Source: Undibacterium paludis
GTDB lineage: Bacteria > Pseudomonadota > Gammaproteobacteria > Burkholderiales > Burkholderiaceae_D
Assembly: GCF_022568815.1 (NCBI RefSeq)
Contig: NZ_JAKZHX010000014.1
Location: forward strand, 62,001 to 126,000
Length of the DNA stretch: 64,000 nucleotides
Reading direction: 5' to 3'
Shown: positions 17,825 through 27,269 of the stretch, one piece after another
Layout of the letters: each line of letters opens with the position of its first letter
Position numbering within the stretch: position 1 is the first letter of the stretch
Notes under the pieces: model-generated
What the model was told of the DNA's origin: nothing
Databases searched by the model: none
What the model saw: the letters and a program-made list of their open reading frames with translations, nothing else
Translations under genes and position numbers: made by a program

Positions 17825-19380
17825 TGGCGCGCTGGCCCCGGCTCCAGCCAGGCGGCGTTGCCTGGTTGCTGGCGCATGAATGTCGACTGGCTTTTTATGA
17901 TCTTGGTGAAAGCCGTCCTGGCCGTGCGCCTGCGCGTGGCATGTCAGCATTTGGCAAAAGCCTGATCGCACTGATGTTCATTTCAGGTCATATCGGTATC
18001 TGGCTATTGATGCGCAAAATGCCGGTGCTGACTGATGCCGTCCCGCCAGCTTTGCTGATGCTTGCCGGTGCAGCCATGCTGATGATCTTCAGCATGATGC
18101 TGTCACTGGGTTTAAGCCGTAGCGTAATGGCCTTGTTTGAACGTGGTGACCTGGACCTGCTGCTGTCTTCACCCCTGTCATCGAAAGCCATCTTCGTGGT
18201 CAAGCTCGCCGGCATCAGTTTTTCTGTTGGCGTCTGGTTTTTTCTCTTGCTGACACCTGTGGCCAATGCCGGTCTGTTTCTGGGCCAATGGTACTGGCTG
18301 GGAATTTACCCTGTCCTGGCGGGTATGTCCGCACTGGCAGCAGCATTGTCCATGGTACTGACCCTGTTCCTGGTAAAAACCATCGGTGTGCGCAAGACCA
18401 GGACCGTAGCGCAGATACTGGGGGCCGTGACAGGTGCTGCATTATTCCTGGTTTCCCAGCTGTTTGGCAATCTTGGCAAGGAGGTGCAGGGCCGCGTCCT
18501 GCAAAAAGTCATGCCCTGGTTTCAGGCTGGCGGCATATTTGATATTGACAGTCCGGTCTGGTTGCCGGCCCGCGCCTTGTTTGGTTCGCCGTCGGCGATT
18601 CTGGTATTCGTACTTTTCAGTGCGGCGATATGCTGGCTGACCATACAATTCACCCATGGTTTTTTTGTCCGTGGCGTACAGCAGGCGGCGGGGAATGCGC
18701 GCAAACCTCTGAAAACCGGCGCTCTGGCGGGCAGGCAATATGCCGGCAATTTCAGCCGCAGCCTGCGCGTTACCATGATGGTGAAAGAATGGCGCCTGAT
18801 CGCACGCGACCCACACCTGATTTCGCAGGTATTGCTGCAAGTCCTGTACATCGCCCCCCTGTTTTTTCTGATTTTCAAATCCAGATCGGTCTTGCCCGGA
18901 GTGGCGGCAGGTGTTGTGTTTCTGGCAGGTTCGCTGGCTGGTTCATTAACCTGGGTTATTGTTGCTGCAGAAGATGCCCCTGATTTATTGCGTGCGTCCC
19001 CGGTCAGCAGCACGCAAATCCTGACCGGCAAATTGATGGCCGTCATGCTGCCCATCGGTTCCCTGATGGCCCCGGCCCTGATCTGGATGTTGCTCCAGCA
19101 GATCGGCCTGGGTTTGCTGGCCATGGCCTGTACGGCATCGGCCATGCTGAGTTCGGCTCTGATACAACTATGGCAATCCAGACCGGCAACACGCAGCCAG
19201 TTTAAAAAACGCGGTCAAAGCCAGGTACTGGCAGGCTTGTATGAAGCATTCGGCACCATGTCCTGGGCAGCCTGTATTTATGTAGGCATGCAGTACCCGG
19301 CATGGCTGGGAGCCCCGGTGGCGACGGCATTGCTGATACTGGCAGCGGCCTGGGTTGGCCGTATTGAACGAAATAACTAA
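17824..19380 (+). CDS. ABC-2 type exporter permease (large, multi-spanning)
   Basis: A 518-residue polytopic protein with about 12 hydrophobic segments, for example LIALMFISGHIGIWLLM, ALLMLAGAAMLMIFSMML, VGVWFFLLLTPVANAGLFLG, AAGVVFLAGSLAGSLTW and MLPIGSLMAPALIWML. The ABC-2 plan appears twice, with cytosolic FERGDLDLLLSSPLSSKAIF and EDAPDLLRASPVSSTQIL as repeated coupling motifs, so it acts as a fused dimer. Its ATG shares one base with the preceding stop. Substrate unknown. Confidence 0.88.
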   Translation: MARWPRLQPGGVAWLLAHECRLAFYDLGESRPGRAPARGMSAFGKSLIALMFISGHIGIWLLMRKMPVLTDAVPPALLMLAGAAMLMIFSMMLSLGLSRSVMALFERGDLDLLLSSPLSSKAIFVVKLAGISFSVGVWFFLLLTPVANAGLFLGQWYWLGIYPVLAGMSALAAALSMVLTLFLVKTIGVRKTRTVAQILGAVTGAALFLVSQLFGNLGKEVQGRVLQKVMPWFQAGGIFDIDSPVWLPARALFGSPSAILVFVLFSAAICWLTIQFTHGFFVRGVQQAAGNARKPLKTGALAGRQYAGNFSRSLRVTMMVKEWRLIARDPHLISQVLLQVLYIAPLFFLIFKSRSVLPGVAAGVVFLAGSLAGSLTWVIVAAEDAPDLLRASPVSSTQILTGKLMAVMLPIGSLMAPALIWMLLQQIGLGLLAMACTASAMLSSALIQLWQSRPATRSQFKKRGQSQVLAGLYEAFGTMSWAACIYVGMQYPAWLGAPVATALLILAAAWVGRIERNN

Positions 19381-19422
19381 GTGCAGGTCTATTTCACATC
19401 TGATCAAAGCGATAGGACAACT

Positions 19423-20655
19423 ATGCCGGTATTCACCAAGAAACGTGTTTTCGTAGTCATTACCCTGTTGCTCGTTGGCGGTGCAGCTGCTGTGTATTAC
19501 CAGAAAGAGACCGCAAAATCCAAGGAGGAAGAACCGAAATTCCGTACCGCCCTTGCCGACAAGGGCAATATCACCCAGACCGTGACGGCCAGTGGCACCT
19601 TGAACCCGGTGGCATTGATCAACGTCGGTTCCCAGGTATCGGGTACGGTGGTGGAATTGAAAGCCGACTTCAATGATCGCGTCAAACAGGGACAGGTACT
19701 GCTCAAGCTGGACCCGACCATTTTTAATGCCCAGATCAAGCAAAGCGAAGCCAGCCTGGCCTCTGCCGAGGCATCGAGACGGCTGGCGCAGGCTACCCTG
19801 GAGCGTAACCAGAAACTGGTGACGCAAAACTATATTTCCGGCACGGCCATGGACCAGGCCAAACGCGAAGTCGAGGTGGCAGACGCCAATATCAAACTGG
19901 CCAGGGCGCAGCTGGACCGGGTGCGCGCTGACCTCAATAACAGCGTCATACGCTCGCCGATAGATGGTGTCATCATCAAGCGCACCATCGATATGGGGCA
20001 GACCGTGGCAGCATCTTTCCAGACACCCAACCTGTTCCAGATCGCCCGTGACCTGACCAAGATGCAGATAGACACCAGTGTTTCTGAAGCCGATGTCGGT
20101 GCGCTCAGGGACGGTCTGCCAGCCCGCTTTGTGGTCGATGCCTACCCGGATCGCGAATTTGAAGCCAAGCTCAGGCAATTCCGCCTGGCAGCCAATGTCC
20201 AGCAAAACGTGGTGACCTATAACGTCGTGCTCGATGTCGACAACAAGGATGAACTGTTGAAGCCAGGCATGACAGCGCAGGTGCGCCTGGTGGTTGGCAG
20301 CAGGGAAAATGTGGTACGCATCCCGACTGCTGCCTTGCGTTATAAACCGACAGAAGAAGAGCAGGCCAAAGAAGCCAAGGCATTGAAGGAAAAAGCGAAA
20401 AACGCCAGTGCATCAGCTTCTGCGTCAGCCAGCAGCCTGCCTGCACCAGAGGCAGATGATGACGTGGCCTTCCGTACCAAGAAAGATCTGACTCGTACTT
20501 TCAAGTTATACAAACTCGATGAAAAAAATCAGGCCAAGGCAGTCGATGTCAAAATCGGTTTATCCAACTTCAAGTATACCGAAGTCATCTCCGGTGATTT
20601 GAAGCCTGGCGACAAAGTCATTACCCGTTCCCTGGACAAGACAGAGGCGCGCTGA
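19423..20655 (+). CDS. macA: MacA-like periplasmic adaptor
   Basis: A 410-residue membrane-fusion protein: an N-terminal anchor (KKRVFVVITLLLVGGAAAVYY), a biotinyl-lipoyl half (GSQVSGTVVELKADFNDRVKQGQVLLKLD), a coiled-coil hairpin (about 85-150), the second lipoyl half (VIRSPIDGVIIKRTIDMGQTV) and beta-barrel domains. An unusual Lys/Ala/Ser-rich insertion near 310-345 (KNASASASASASSLPAPEAD) interrupts the last domain. ATG 19423 with AGGA before it is preferred over GTG 19381. It would bridge the MacB permease to an outer-membrane channel; no TolC gene is in the window. Confidence 0.9.
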   Translation: MPVFTKKRVFVVITLLLVGGAAAVYYQKETAKSKEEEPKFRTALADKGNITQTVTASGTLNPVALINVGSQVSGTVVELKADFNDRVKQGQVLLKLDPTIFNAQIKQSEASLASAEASRRLAQATLERNQKLVTQNYISGTAMDQAKREVEVADANIKLARAQLDRVRADLNNSVIRSPIDGVIIKRTIDMGQTVAASFQTPNLFQIARDLTKMQIDTSVSEADVGALRDGLPARFVVDAYPDREFEAKLRQFRLAANVQQNVVTYNVVLDVDNKDELLKPGMTAQVRLVVGSRENVVRIPTAALRYKPTEEEQAKEAKALKEKAKNASASASASASSLPAPEADDDVAFRTKKDLTRTFKLYKLDEKNQAKAVDVKIGLSNFKYTEVISGDLKPGDKVITRSLDKTEAR

Positions 20656-21410
20656 TGAGCGATACCCTGATAGCCATACGCCAGGTCAGCAAGAGTTATT
20701 TTTCCGGCGGTATAGAGACCAAGGTCCTGCATGGCATTGACGTACAGGTGCCACGAGGCGACTTTCTGGCTGTCATGGGGCAGTCCGGTTCCGGCAAGTC
20801 GACACTGATGAATATACTTGGCTGTCTGGACCAGGCCAGCAGCGGTTCTTACCTGCTTAACGGCGTCGATACCCTGAGCCTGTCGCGTTCTGAACTGGCG
20901 ACCATACGCAACCGCACTATCGGTTTTGTGTTCCAGAGCTTCAACCTGATCAAACGCATGAGCGTGGCTGAAAACGTCGCCCTGCCTTTGATCTATGCCG
21001 GTGTAGGACGCGACAAGGCGCACAAGAAGGCGCTGGTTGAACTGGAGAGGGTGGGCCTGAAAGATTATGCCAAGCGCTTGCCGAATCAATTGTCTGGTGG
21101 GCAGCAGCAGCGTGTCGCCATCGCCCGCGCCCTGGTCGCTGATCCGCCATTGATACTGGCCGATGAACCTACCGGTAATCTTGACACACAGACCAGTGAA
21201 GACATCATGCGCTCCTTGCAGCAATTGAATGCGGAGCGTGGCATCACCATCCTGCTGGTGACACATGAGCCGGATATCGCCGCATACAGCAAACGCCTGG
21301 TGCGGCTCAAGGATGGACATGTTCTTTACGATGGTCCAGCAGCAGAAGGCTTGCGCCAGCTGGCTGCTTCGCATGCTGAATATTCAGAAGCACAGGTGGT
21401 GAGCAAATGA
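20655..21410 (+). CDS. MacB/LolD-type ABC ATP-binding protein
   Basis: A 251-residue ATPase: Walker A GQSGSGKST, Q-loop FVFQSFNLI, signature LSGGQQQRVAIARAL, Walker B LILADEPTGNLD, switch His VTHEPDIA. The protein is the ATPase half of E. coli MacB as a separate chain, as in Bacillus YknY. It overlaps macA by one base (TGATG) and the permease gene by ATGA (21407-21410). Confidence 0.94.
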   Translation: MSDTLIAIRQVSKSYFSGGIETKVLHGIDVQVPRGDFLAVMGQSGSGKSTLMNILGCLDQASSGSYLLNGVDTLSLSRSELATIRNRTIGFVFQSFNLIKRMSVAENVALPLIYAGVGRDKAHKKALVELERVGLKDYAKRLPNQLSGGQQQRVAIARALVADPPLILADEPTGNLDTQTSEDIMRSLQQLNAERGITILLVTHEPDIAAYSKRLVRLKDGHVLYDGPAAEGLRQLAASHAEYSEAQVVSK

Positions 21411-22630
21411 ATTTCCTCCAGGTTTTTATAGAAGCATTCCGTTCCATGAACGCCAACAGGCTGCGCACGGCGCTGACCATGCTTGGCATTATCATCGGCA
21501 TTACTTCAGTCGTGATGATGCTGGCAGTGGGTGAAAGCGCCAGAAAATTCATCGCCAAGGAACTTGAAGTGCTAGGCAGCAATCTGATGATTATCTCGCC
21601 CGGCGCCAACCGCACCCAGGGCGTGCGTGCACGTACCGGCACTGCACCTTCCCTGTCGGTAGAAGATGCGATGGCGCTCAATGAATTGCCCAGCCTGAAC
21701 GGGGCCGCACCTGCATTGCAAGGCTTTTTTCAGCTGACTGTGGGGAATGACAATTCCAATAATGCCGTGCTTGGGATAACACCAGAAATGTTCAAGGTCC
21801 GTAACTGGAAAGTGGAACAGGGCAATGAATTCAGCGAGTCTGACATCCGTGGTGCGGCACGCATGGTTATCATCGGCAAGAAGCTGGCAGATCAGTTTTT
21901 TTACAAGGACAATCCCATCGGTCAGTTTGTGCGCATAGACAACGTGCCTTTCCAGGTAGTTGGTGTGTTGCAGGGTACGGGCCGCATGTTTGATGGCGGC
22001 GACCTGGGGGACATGGTGCTGATACCGATTACTTCAGCACGGGCCACGCTGATGCGCAGCCCTTTTCCGCGCAATGTGCATTACGTCGTGGTGCAGGGCA
22101 AGAGCGACAAGCAGTTGAAGGATGCTGATGAGGACATCAAGGACATGCTGCGTGACCGCCACCATATCAAGGCAGGGCAGGAAGACGATTTCCGTATCGA
22201 TAACCTGGCATCGATAGCGGAGACCGGGGCCAAGATCAGTGCCGGCCTGGCTGCCATGCTGGGCGCGATCGGTGCGATTTCCCTGATCGTTGGCGGCATA
22301 GGCATCATGAACATCATGCTGGTATCGGTCACTGAGCGCACCCGTGAGATAGGCATACGCATGGCCATCGGCGCCAAGCCGCGCGATGTCTTGTTGCAGT
22401 TCCTGACAGAGGCGGTGGTGATCTGCCTGGTCGGCGGCATCATCGGCATCATGCTGGCCATGGGGGGCGCCGCCGCCATTACGGCGACAGGCAAGCTTGA
22501 TGTCGTCATCGGCTTGCAGGCAATGATCGTTGCATGTGCCTTTGCCAGTTTTGTTGGTATCTTTTTTGGTTTTTATCCTGCGCGCAGGGCATCGAGGTTA
22601 TTGCCGGTTGATTGTTTGCGCTATGAATAA
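21407..22630 (+). CDS. MacB-type ABC permease (FtsX family)
   Basis: A 407-residue four-TM permease: TM1 near 20-42 (LTMLGIIIGITSVVMMLAVG), a periplasmic MacB_PCD domain of about 200 residues, then TM2-4 forming the FtsX domain (IGAISLIVGGIGIMNIMLVS, TERTREIGIRMAIGA, the conserved coupling motif, and LVGGIIGIMLAMGGAA). The C-terminus FYPARRASRLLPVDCLRYE is typical. It couples ATP hydrolysis outside the membrane to adaptor movement. Last gene of the operon; the terminator lies 28 bp after the stop. Confidence 0.93.
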   Translation: MNFLQVFIEAFRSMNANRLRTALTMLGIIIGITSVVMMLAVGESARKFIAKELEVLGSNLMIISPGANRTQGVRARTGTAPSLSVEDAMALNELPSLNGAAPALQGFFQLTVGNDNSNNAVLGITPEMFKVRNWKVEQGNEFSESDIRGAARMVIIGKKLADQFFYKDNPIGQFVRIDNVPFQVVGVLQGTGRMFDGGDLGDMVLIPITSARATLMRSPFPRNVHYVVVQGKSDKQLKDADEDIKDMLRDRHHIKAGQEDDFRIDNLASIAETGAKISAGLAAMLGAIGAISLIVGGIGIMNIMLVSVTERTREIGIRMAIGAKPRDVLLQFLTEAVVICLVGGIIGIMLAMGGAAAITATGKLDVVIGLQAMIVACAFASFVGIFFGFYPARRASRLLPVDCLRYE

Positions 22631-22658
22631 GGCGGGCCTGTTCGCCTTGCCCTGAAAG

Positions 22659-22705
22659 CAGAACGGGAAATCTTCATTCATGGAAGATTTCCCGTTCTGT
22701 TTTTT
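22659..22705 (+). terminator. Strong rho-independent terminator of the ABC/MacAB operon
   Basis: A perfect 17-bp stem (22659-22675 with 22683-22699), a 7-nt loop and TTTTTT at 22700-22705. Confidence 0.95.
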
Positions 22706-22736
22706 GAGTCAGGAATTGTGCTGGCTTGTGTTCCGT

Positions 22737-23393
22737 TTATTTCTTGCTCTTGGCCACCAGGGCATCAAGTACCTGTAGCGTCACCTGGAACAATTGTTCA
22801 CGCGGCATATTGCTGTTGGCTGCACCTATCATCGACGGATTGGTCAGGTAACGGCCATCAATGACCAGGGTAGGTGTGCTGTCCACACCGTAGTTGGCGA
22901 TGGTCTTTGGCAGACTCTTCATCTTGCTGATGACAGAGAAAGAGTTATAGAAGCTGACGAATTTTGCCTTGTCCACACCATTCTTGACTACCCAGTCGAT
23001 GTTCTCTGCATCGCTGGTCAGGCGTTTGTTTTCTTTATGCCAGGTTGCCAATATCTTGGCATGCAGGCTTTCTTCCAGGTTCATCGCTTCCAGGGTGACG
23101 AAGAGATGCGCTTCCGGATCAGTTTCACCTGTGCGTGGCAGATGTACACGACGGAAGTTGATATTGTCGCCCTGTTTCTTGACCCAGTCATTGATCACCG
23201 GTTCCAGCGCATTACAGGCCGGGCAGTGATACATGAAGAATTCGATGACTTCAACTTTCTTGCCGCTGGACTGGGTGGGCTGGGCTGTCTTCAGCACAGT
23301 GTAATCGGCCCCTTCCTTGGGCGCAGCGGGTGAGGCAAATGCTGAAACAGTGACAAAACCGAGGGCAATGACGAACAGACGTAAGAGGCGCAT
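22737..23393 (-). CDS. dsbA: Thiol:disulfide interchange protein DsbA, CPAC type
   Basis: A 218-residue periplasmic oxidoreductase that introduces disulfides into exported proteins. The signal peptide is MRLLRLFVIALGFVTVSAFA. The active site is Cys57-Pro-Ala-Cys60 instead of the common CPHC. The cis-Pro loop is GVDSTPTLVIDGRYL and the helical insert lies between. AAGGAAATT precedes the ATG at 23393. It is convergent with the MacAB operon. Replacing His in the dipeptide is expected to lower the redox potential, so it may be a specialised DsbA. Confidence 0.9.
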   Translation of the reverse strand: MRLLRLFVIALGFVTVSAFASPAAPKEGADYTVLKTAQPTQSSGKKVEVIEFFMYHCPACNALEPVINDWVKKQGDNINFRRVHLPRTGETDPEAHLFVTLEAMNLEESLHAKILATWHKENKRLTSDAENIDWVVKNGVDKAKFVSFYNSFSVISKMKSLPKTIANYGVDSTPTLVIDGRYLTNPSMIGAANSNMPREQLFQVTLQVLDALVAKSKK

Positions 23394-23446
23394 AATTTCC
23401 TTTAACATGAAGCGAGACAAGTCGTTGAGCTTACCAGTAATTATTC

Positions 23447-23476
23447 AACTTGGCAGCAGGCAACTTGCCAGCAGGC
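23447..23476. repeat. 15-bp tandem repeat with adjoining hairpin
   Basis: AACTTGGCAGCAGGC (23447-23461) is followed directly by AACTTGCCAGCAGGC (23462-23476), one mismatch. GCCAGCAG (23467-23474) also pairs with CTGCTGGC (23487-23494). It lies upstream of dsbA; nothing else is recognised in 23394-23676. Confidence 0.7.
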
Positions 23477-23676
23477 CGGTTCTGGTCTGCTGGCCATGTG
23501 AAGAGCCAGCACCACATAAAGAAAACAGCATTTGAGACATATTCGTCAAAAATGCTTAAATCCGGCCGTGAATTCAGGCAAAAACTTGCACATAGGCAGA
23601 AATCGTAGAAAAATGAATTCATGGCCCCTGTCAAAAATGAGCCAGTTCCACCATCCCAGCCAGCGGAGTGCGCGTA

Positions 23677-24180
23677 ATGATGACCGTGCCTGTCATGATA
23701 GACTTTGAAGCATCGGGCTTTGGCAAAGACAGCTACCCGATAGAGGTCGGCTTTTCGCGTCGTCATGGTGAAGGCTGGTGTACCCTGATACGGCCTGAGG
23801 CCGACTGGCTGCACTGGGATATCCATGCCGCACGCATACATCACATCCCGCGTGAAATCCTGGTAGAAAGAGGCAAACCCGCCAGGCTGGTGACCGAGCA
23901 GCTCAACAGCCTGTTGTCCGGCATGACGGTCTACACCGATGGCTGGACCCAGGATTATGTCTGGATGGCACGACTGTATGACGCTGCTGATAATGTGCCC
24001 AATTTTCGTCTGGCGGATTTGCGTGAAATCATTACTTCCGGGCAAGAAAGCATCTGGTACGACACCAAGGCCCAGGTGCAGGAAGACTTGAACATATCAC
24101 GTCACCGCGCCAGCAACGACGCCAGGATATTACAGCTGACCTGGCTGCGCACCCATGATGCTGTCAGCCACCTGAGCTGA
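23677..24180 (+). CDS. DnaQ-like (DEDDh) 3'-5' exonuclease domain protein
   Basis: A 167-residue RNase H-fold nuclease. Metal motifs: DFEASGFG (Exo I, Asp and Glu), DGWTQDYVWM (Exo II, Asp) and SRHRASNDARIL (Exo III, His and Asp), so the DEDDh set is complete. GGAG lies eight bases before ATG 23677. It is a stand-alone domain, with no polymerase or helicase. Likely a small RNA or DNA trimming enzyme; substrate unknown. Confidence 0.82.
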   Translation: MMTVPVMIDFEASGFGKDSYPIEVGFSRRHGEGWCTLIRPEADWLHWDIHAARIHHIPREILVERGKPARLVTEQLNSLLSGMTVYTDGWTQDYVWMARLYDAADNVPNFRLADLREIITSGQESIWYDTKAQVQEDLNISRHRASNDARILQLTWLRTHDAVSHLS

Positions 24181-24375
24181 CCTGCGAGTGGTGTCAGCAA
24201 GTGTGGCGTGCATGCCTGTTGGTAAAAATAAATATCAAATTATTATTTGGATGGTGCGCAGACGGCGCGCCGACAGTGCAAAATACAGGTTTGCCTGTAT
24301 TGCCATTGCGAAAACCCGCATTGCTGGCACAGGCCCCAATGATATGAATGTTTCTGCCGCCAGGAGTTAATATTG

Positions 24376-25503
24376 ATGAAATGGATAATCCGCCTGCTCT
24401 TGTCTGTGCTGGTTTTATTGCTGCTTGTGATGGCCTATCTTTTCCTGGCGCCGGTACCGATCAACCCGGTTGCCTGGCAGGCCACGCCATTTACCGGCTA
24501 TTCACCACCGCATGCGCGCAATGAAAAGCTGGCTGCCCTGAAGACCCTCGATATCGGCGACGAAACCGGTCCCGAGCATATTGCAATTGGCCCGGACGGC
24601 AAATTGTATGCAGCGGTGACCTCGGGCGCGATTTTGCGCATGCAGACTGATGGTAGCCAGCGCGAAACCTGGGTCAATACAGGTGGACGGGTACTGGGAT
24701 TCATGTTTGATGCTGCCGGCAATATGATTGCGGCAGATGCTTTTCGGGGTATTTTGTCCATCAGCCCTGACAGGCAGATTACCGTGCTGACTGACAAGGT
24801 CGGCGACAGCCCTATCCTGTACGCTGATGCGGTTGTGGTGGCAAAGAATGGCAAGATCTATTTCACTGACGCCAGCCAGCGGTTTGGCGCCAAGGAAAAT
24901 GGCGGCACTTTCCATGCCAGCGTGCTCGACATACTTGAACACTCATCAACGGGCCGCCTGCTTGAATATGACCCGGTCAGCAAACAGACCCGGCAGATTG
25001 CCAGCGGCATGTGTTTTGCCAATGGCCTGGCATTGAGCGCGGATGAACAGCACCTGATCGTGGCCGAAACCGGTGAATACCGTATCTGGAAAATCGCCGT
25101 GAATGCCAGGGAACTGAACCTGAAAAACAAGCCGGACAAGAAACTGGCCACAATATTATTGCGCGACCTGCCCGGCTACCCCGATAACCTGATGCGTGGC
25201 CGTAACGGCCGTATCTGGCTGGGTCTGGCCAAACCGCGTGGCGCCGCCATCGACAATATGGCGGAAAAACCCTGGCTGCGCAGCCTGACCCTGCGTCTGC
25301 CGCGCATGCTGTGGCCAGTGCCGCCAGCTTACGGGCATGTAATCGCTTTTGATGAAAGCGGCAAGATACTGGCAGACCTGCAAGACCCGTCCGGCCAGTA
25401 TCCAGAAACCACAGGTGTGACAGAAACTGAAGACCGTCTGTACATCCAGAGCCTGCATGCCCATGGCATAGGCTGGTTGCCCAATCACCTGGCCAGAAAA
25501 TGA
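24376..25503 (+). CDS. SMP-30/strictosidine-synthase-like six-bladed propeller protein
   Basis: A 375-residue protein with an N-terminal membrane anchor (IIRLLLSVLVLLLLVMAYLFL) and a propeller related to gluconolactonases and the mammalian APMAP/strictosidine synthase group: GPEHIAIGPDGKLYAAV, GKIYFTDASQRFG, CFANGLALSADEQHLIVAET, PGYPDNLMRGRNGRIWLGL. These usually hydrolyse lactones or esters in the periplasm. AGGAG lies nine bases before ATG 24376. Its stop overlaps the glpD start (ATGA). The 24181-24375 gap holds nothing recognisable. Confidence 0.85.
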   Translation: MKWIIRLLLSVLVLLLLVMAYLFLAPVPINPVAWQATPFTGYSPPHARNEKLAALKTLDIGDETGPEHIAIGPDGKLYAAVTSGAILRMQTDGSQRETWVNTGGRVLGFMFDAAGNMIAADAFRGILSISPDRQITVLTDKVGDSPILYADAVVVAKNGKIYFTDASQRFGAKENGGTFHASVLDILEHSSTGRLLEYDPVSKQTRQIASGMCFANGLALSADEQHLIVAETGEYRIWKIAVNARELNLKNKPDKKLATILLRDLPGYPDNLMRGRNGRIWLGLAKPRGAAIDNMAEKPWLRSLTLRLPRMLWPVPPAYGHVIAFDESGKILADLQDPSGQYPETTGVTETEDRLYIQSLHAHGIGWLPNHLARK

Positions 25504-27107
25504 GTGTGATGTCGTCGCAAACGCAAAACAGGCAAATCAGGCAAGAGGGGGGCAGCGAATCCCCTGCTGAAGTCGATGTACTGATTGTCGGCGGAGGTAT
25601 CAATGGCGCGGGCATAGCCCGCGACGCCGCCGGTCGTGGCTTGCGTGTGCTGCTGTGCGAGAAAGACGACCTGGCCTCACATACTTCGTCGGCATCAACC
25701 AAGCTTATCCACGGTGGCTTGCGTTACCTTGAATATTATGAATTTGGCCTGGTACGCAAGGCGTTGCTGGAACGTGAGGTGCTGATGCGTTCTGCGCCGC
25801 ATATCATCAGCCCTTTGCGCTTTGTCATGCCGCATGACCAGGGACAGCGGCCGGCGTGGATGATCAGGATGGGCATGTTCCTTTATGATCATCTGGCCAG
25901 GCGTGAACTTTTGCCCGGTGCCGAAACCCTGCGCCTGTCTGAACATGTGGCGGGCAAGCCTTTGCGGGCCGACTTCCGGCGTGGTTTTGCCTACTCCGAT
26001 GCCTGGGTAAAGGATTCCCGCCTGGTCGTCCTGAATGTCATGGATGCGGCAGAAAAAGGTGCGACTGTCATGACCCGTACCCGCTGTGTTTCTGCGCAAA
26101 GGCAGGGGCAGGGGCCGGATCAGTACTGGCTGGCGCAATTGCAGACGGCGGATGGTCGGCAATTGACGATCAAAAGCCGCAGCCTGGTGAATGCCAGCGG
26201 GCCATGGGCTGTCAGTTTCCTGCACCAGACTCTGCATCATGACGCCGCCAAGACCCTGAGGCTGATCAAAGGTAGTCATATCGTGGTGCGTCGCCTGTTC
26301 CATCATGACTATGCGTATATTTTCCAGCATCCCGATGGCCGCATCGTGTTTGCCATCCCCTATGAACAGGACTTCACCCTGATAGGAACCACCGACCTGG
26401 AATACAGCGGCTCGCTCGATCAGGTAGCCATTACACCTGACGAAGTCAGTTATTTATGTGAGCTGGCCAGTCATTACTTCATCCAGTCCATCGGCCCGGC
26501 AGACGTGATCTGGTCTTATTCAGGTGTGCGGCCGCTGGTGGAAGAGGTTGTGGCGACGGGTAAGGAAAAAGCCGCTGCACTCACCCGTGACTACAGTCTT
26601 GAGCTGGATAGTGCAGGAGCACCCTTGCTGAACGTCTTTGGTGGCAAGATCACGACTTACCGCAAACTGGCAGAAGAAGCACTGGCCTTGCTGGCGCCGC
26701 ATCTGGGGAATGAAGCATCATCCTGGACTGAGCACGCCTGCCTGCCCGGCGGGGATATTTTCAGTGCAAGGCCAGAAAACCGCGCCGTGCGTGAATTCCC
26801 GGCCTATGTGCAGTTATGCCAGCAGCAATATGCCTGGCTGCCGCCGCATCTGGTTGAACGTTTTGCCCATGCCTATGGCAGCCGCATGCATGTCTTGCTC
26901 AAGAACCGGCAGTCACTGGCGGACATGGGGGATATGCTGGCTCCTGGCTTGTATGTGGCCGAAGTTGAATACCTGATGCAGCATGAATGGGCACGCACTG
27001 CGGAAGACATTCTCTGGCGCCGCAGCCGTCTGGGTCTGCATATGCTCAATGAAAGTGGTGCCAGATTGCAGGCCTGGATCGACGGTAAACGTATCGGGAA
27101 GGCATAG
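25500..27107 (+). CDS. glpD: Aerobic glycerol-3-phosphate dehydrogenase
   Basis: A 535-residue FAD enzyme that oxidises sn-glycerol 3-phosphate to dihydroxyacetone phosphate and feeds electrons to quinone at the inner membrane. The FAD-binding Rossmann motif is DVLIVGGGINGAGIARDAAG. The family signature STKLIHGGLRYLEYYEFGLV, then GTTDLEYSG and GGKITTYRKLAEEA follow. The N-terminus carries a 23-residue polar extension. The ATG overlaps the preceding stop by 4 bp. No glpK, glpF or glpR is adjacent. Confidence 0.95.
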   Translation: MSVMSSQTQNRQIRQEGGSESPAEVDVLIVGGGINGAGIARDAAGRGLRVLLCEKDDLASHTSSASTKLIHGGLRYLEYYEFGLVRKALLEREVLMRSAPHIISPLRFVMPHDQGQRPAWMIRMGMFLYDHLARRELLPGAETLRLSEHVAGKPLRADFRRGFAYSDAWVKDSRLVVLNVMDAAEKGATVMTRTRCVSAQRQGQGPDQYWLAQLQTADGRQLTIKSRSLVNASGPWAVSFLHQTLHHDAAKTLRLIKGSHIVVRRLFHHDYAYIFQHPDGRIVFAIPYEQDFTLIGTTDLEYSGSLDQVAITPDEVSYLCELASHYFIQSIGPADVIWSYSGVRPLVEEVVATGKEKAAALTRDYSLELDSAGAPLLNVFGGKITTYRKLAEEALALLAPHLGNEASSWTEHACLPGGDIFSARPENRAVREFPAYVQLCQQQYAWLPPHLVERFAHAYGSRMHVLLKNRQSLADMGDMLAPGLYVAEVEYLMQHEWARTAEDILWRRSRLGLHMLNESGARLQAWIDGKRIGKA

Positions 27108-27269
27108 TAATTTGATATTTTGCGCACCCTGCTTGGCGATCCATGCCTGCTGCCTGTCCTGAGGTTTTGCAGTTTGTCCCCAGAATTGTGCGCACTGTCG
27201 CATCCTGCTGGTCTTGTCCTCAGGCGGTCCGTATTCTGAACATACGCAATCAATTTTCAGGAGACGGCA

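Noticed and set aside
19168..20205. Minus-strand open frame (345 codons) opposite the ABC permease and macA
   Set aside because: It mirrors conserved MacA sequence and has no family features or ribosome site.
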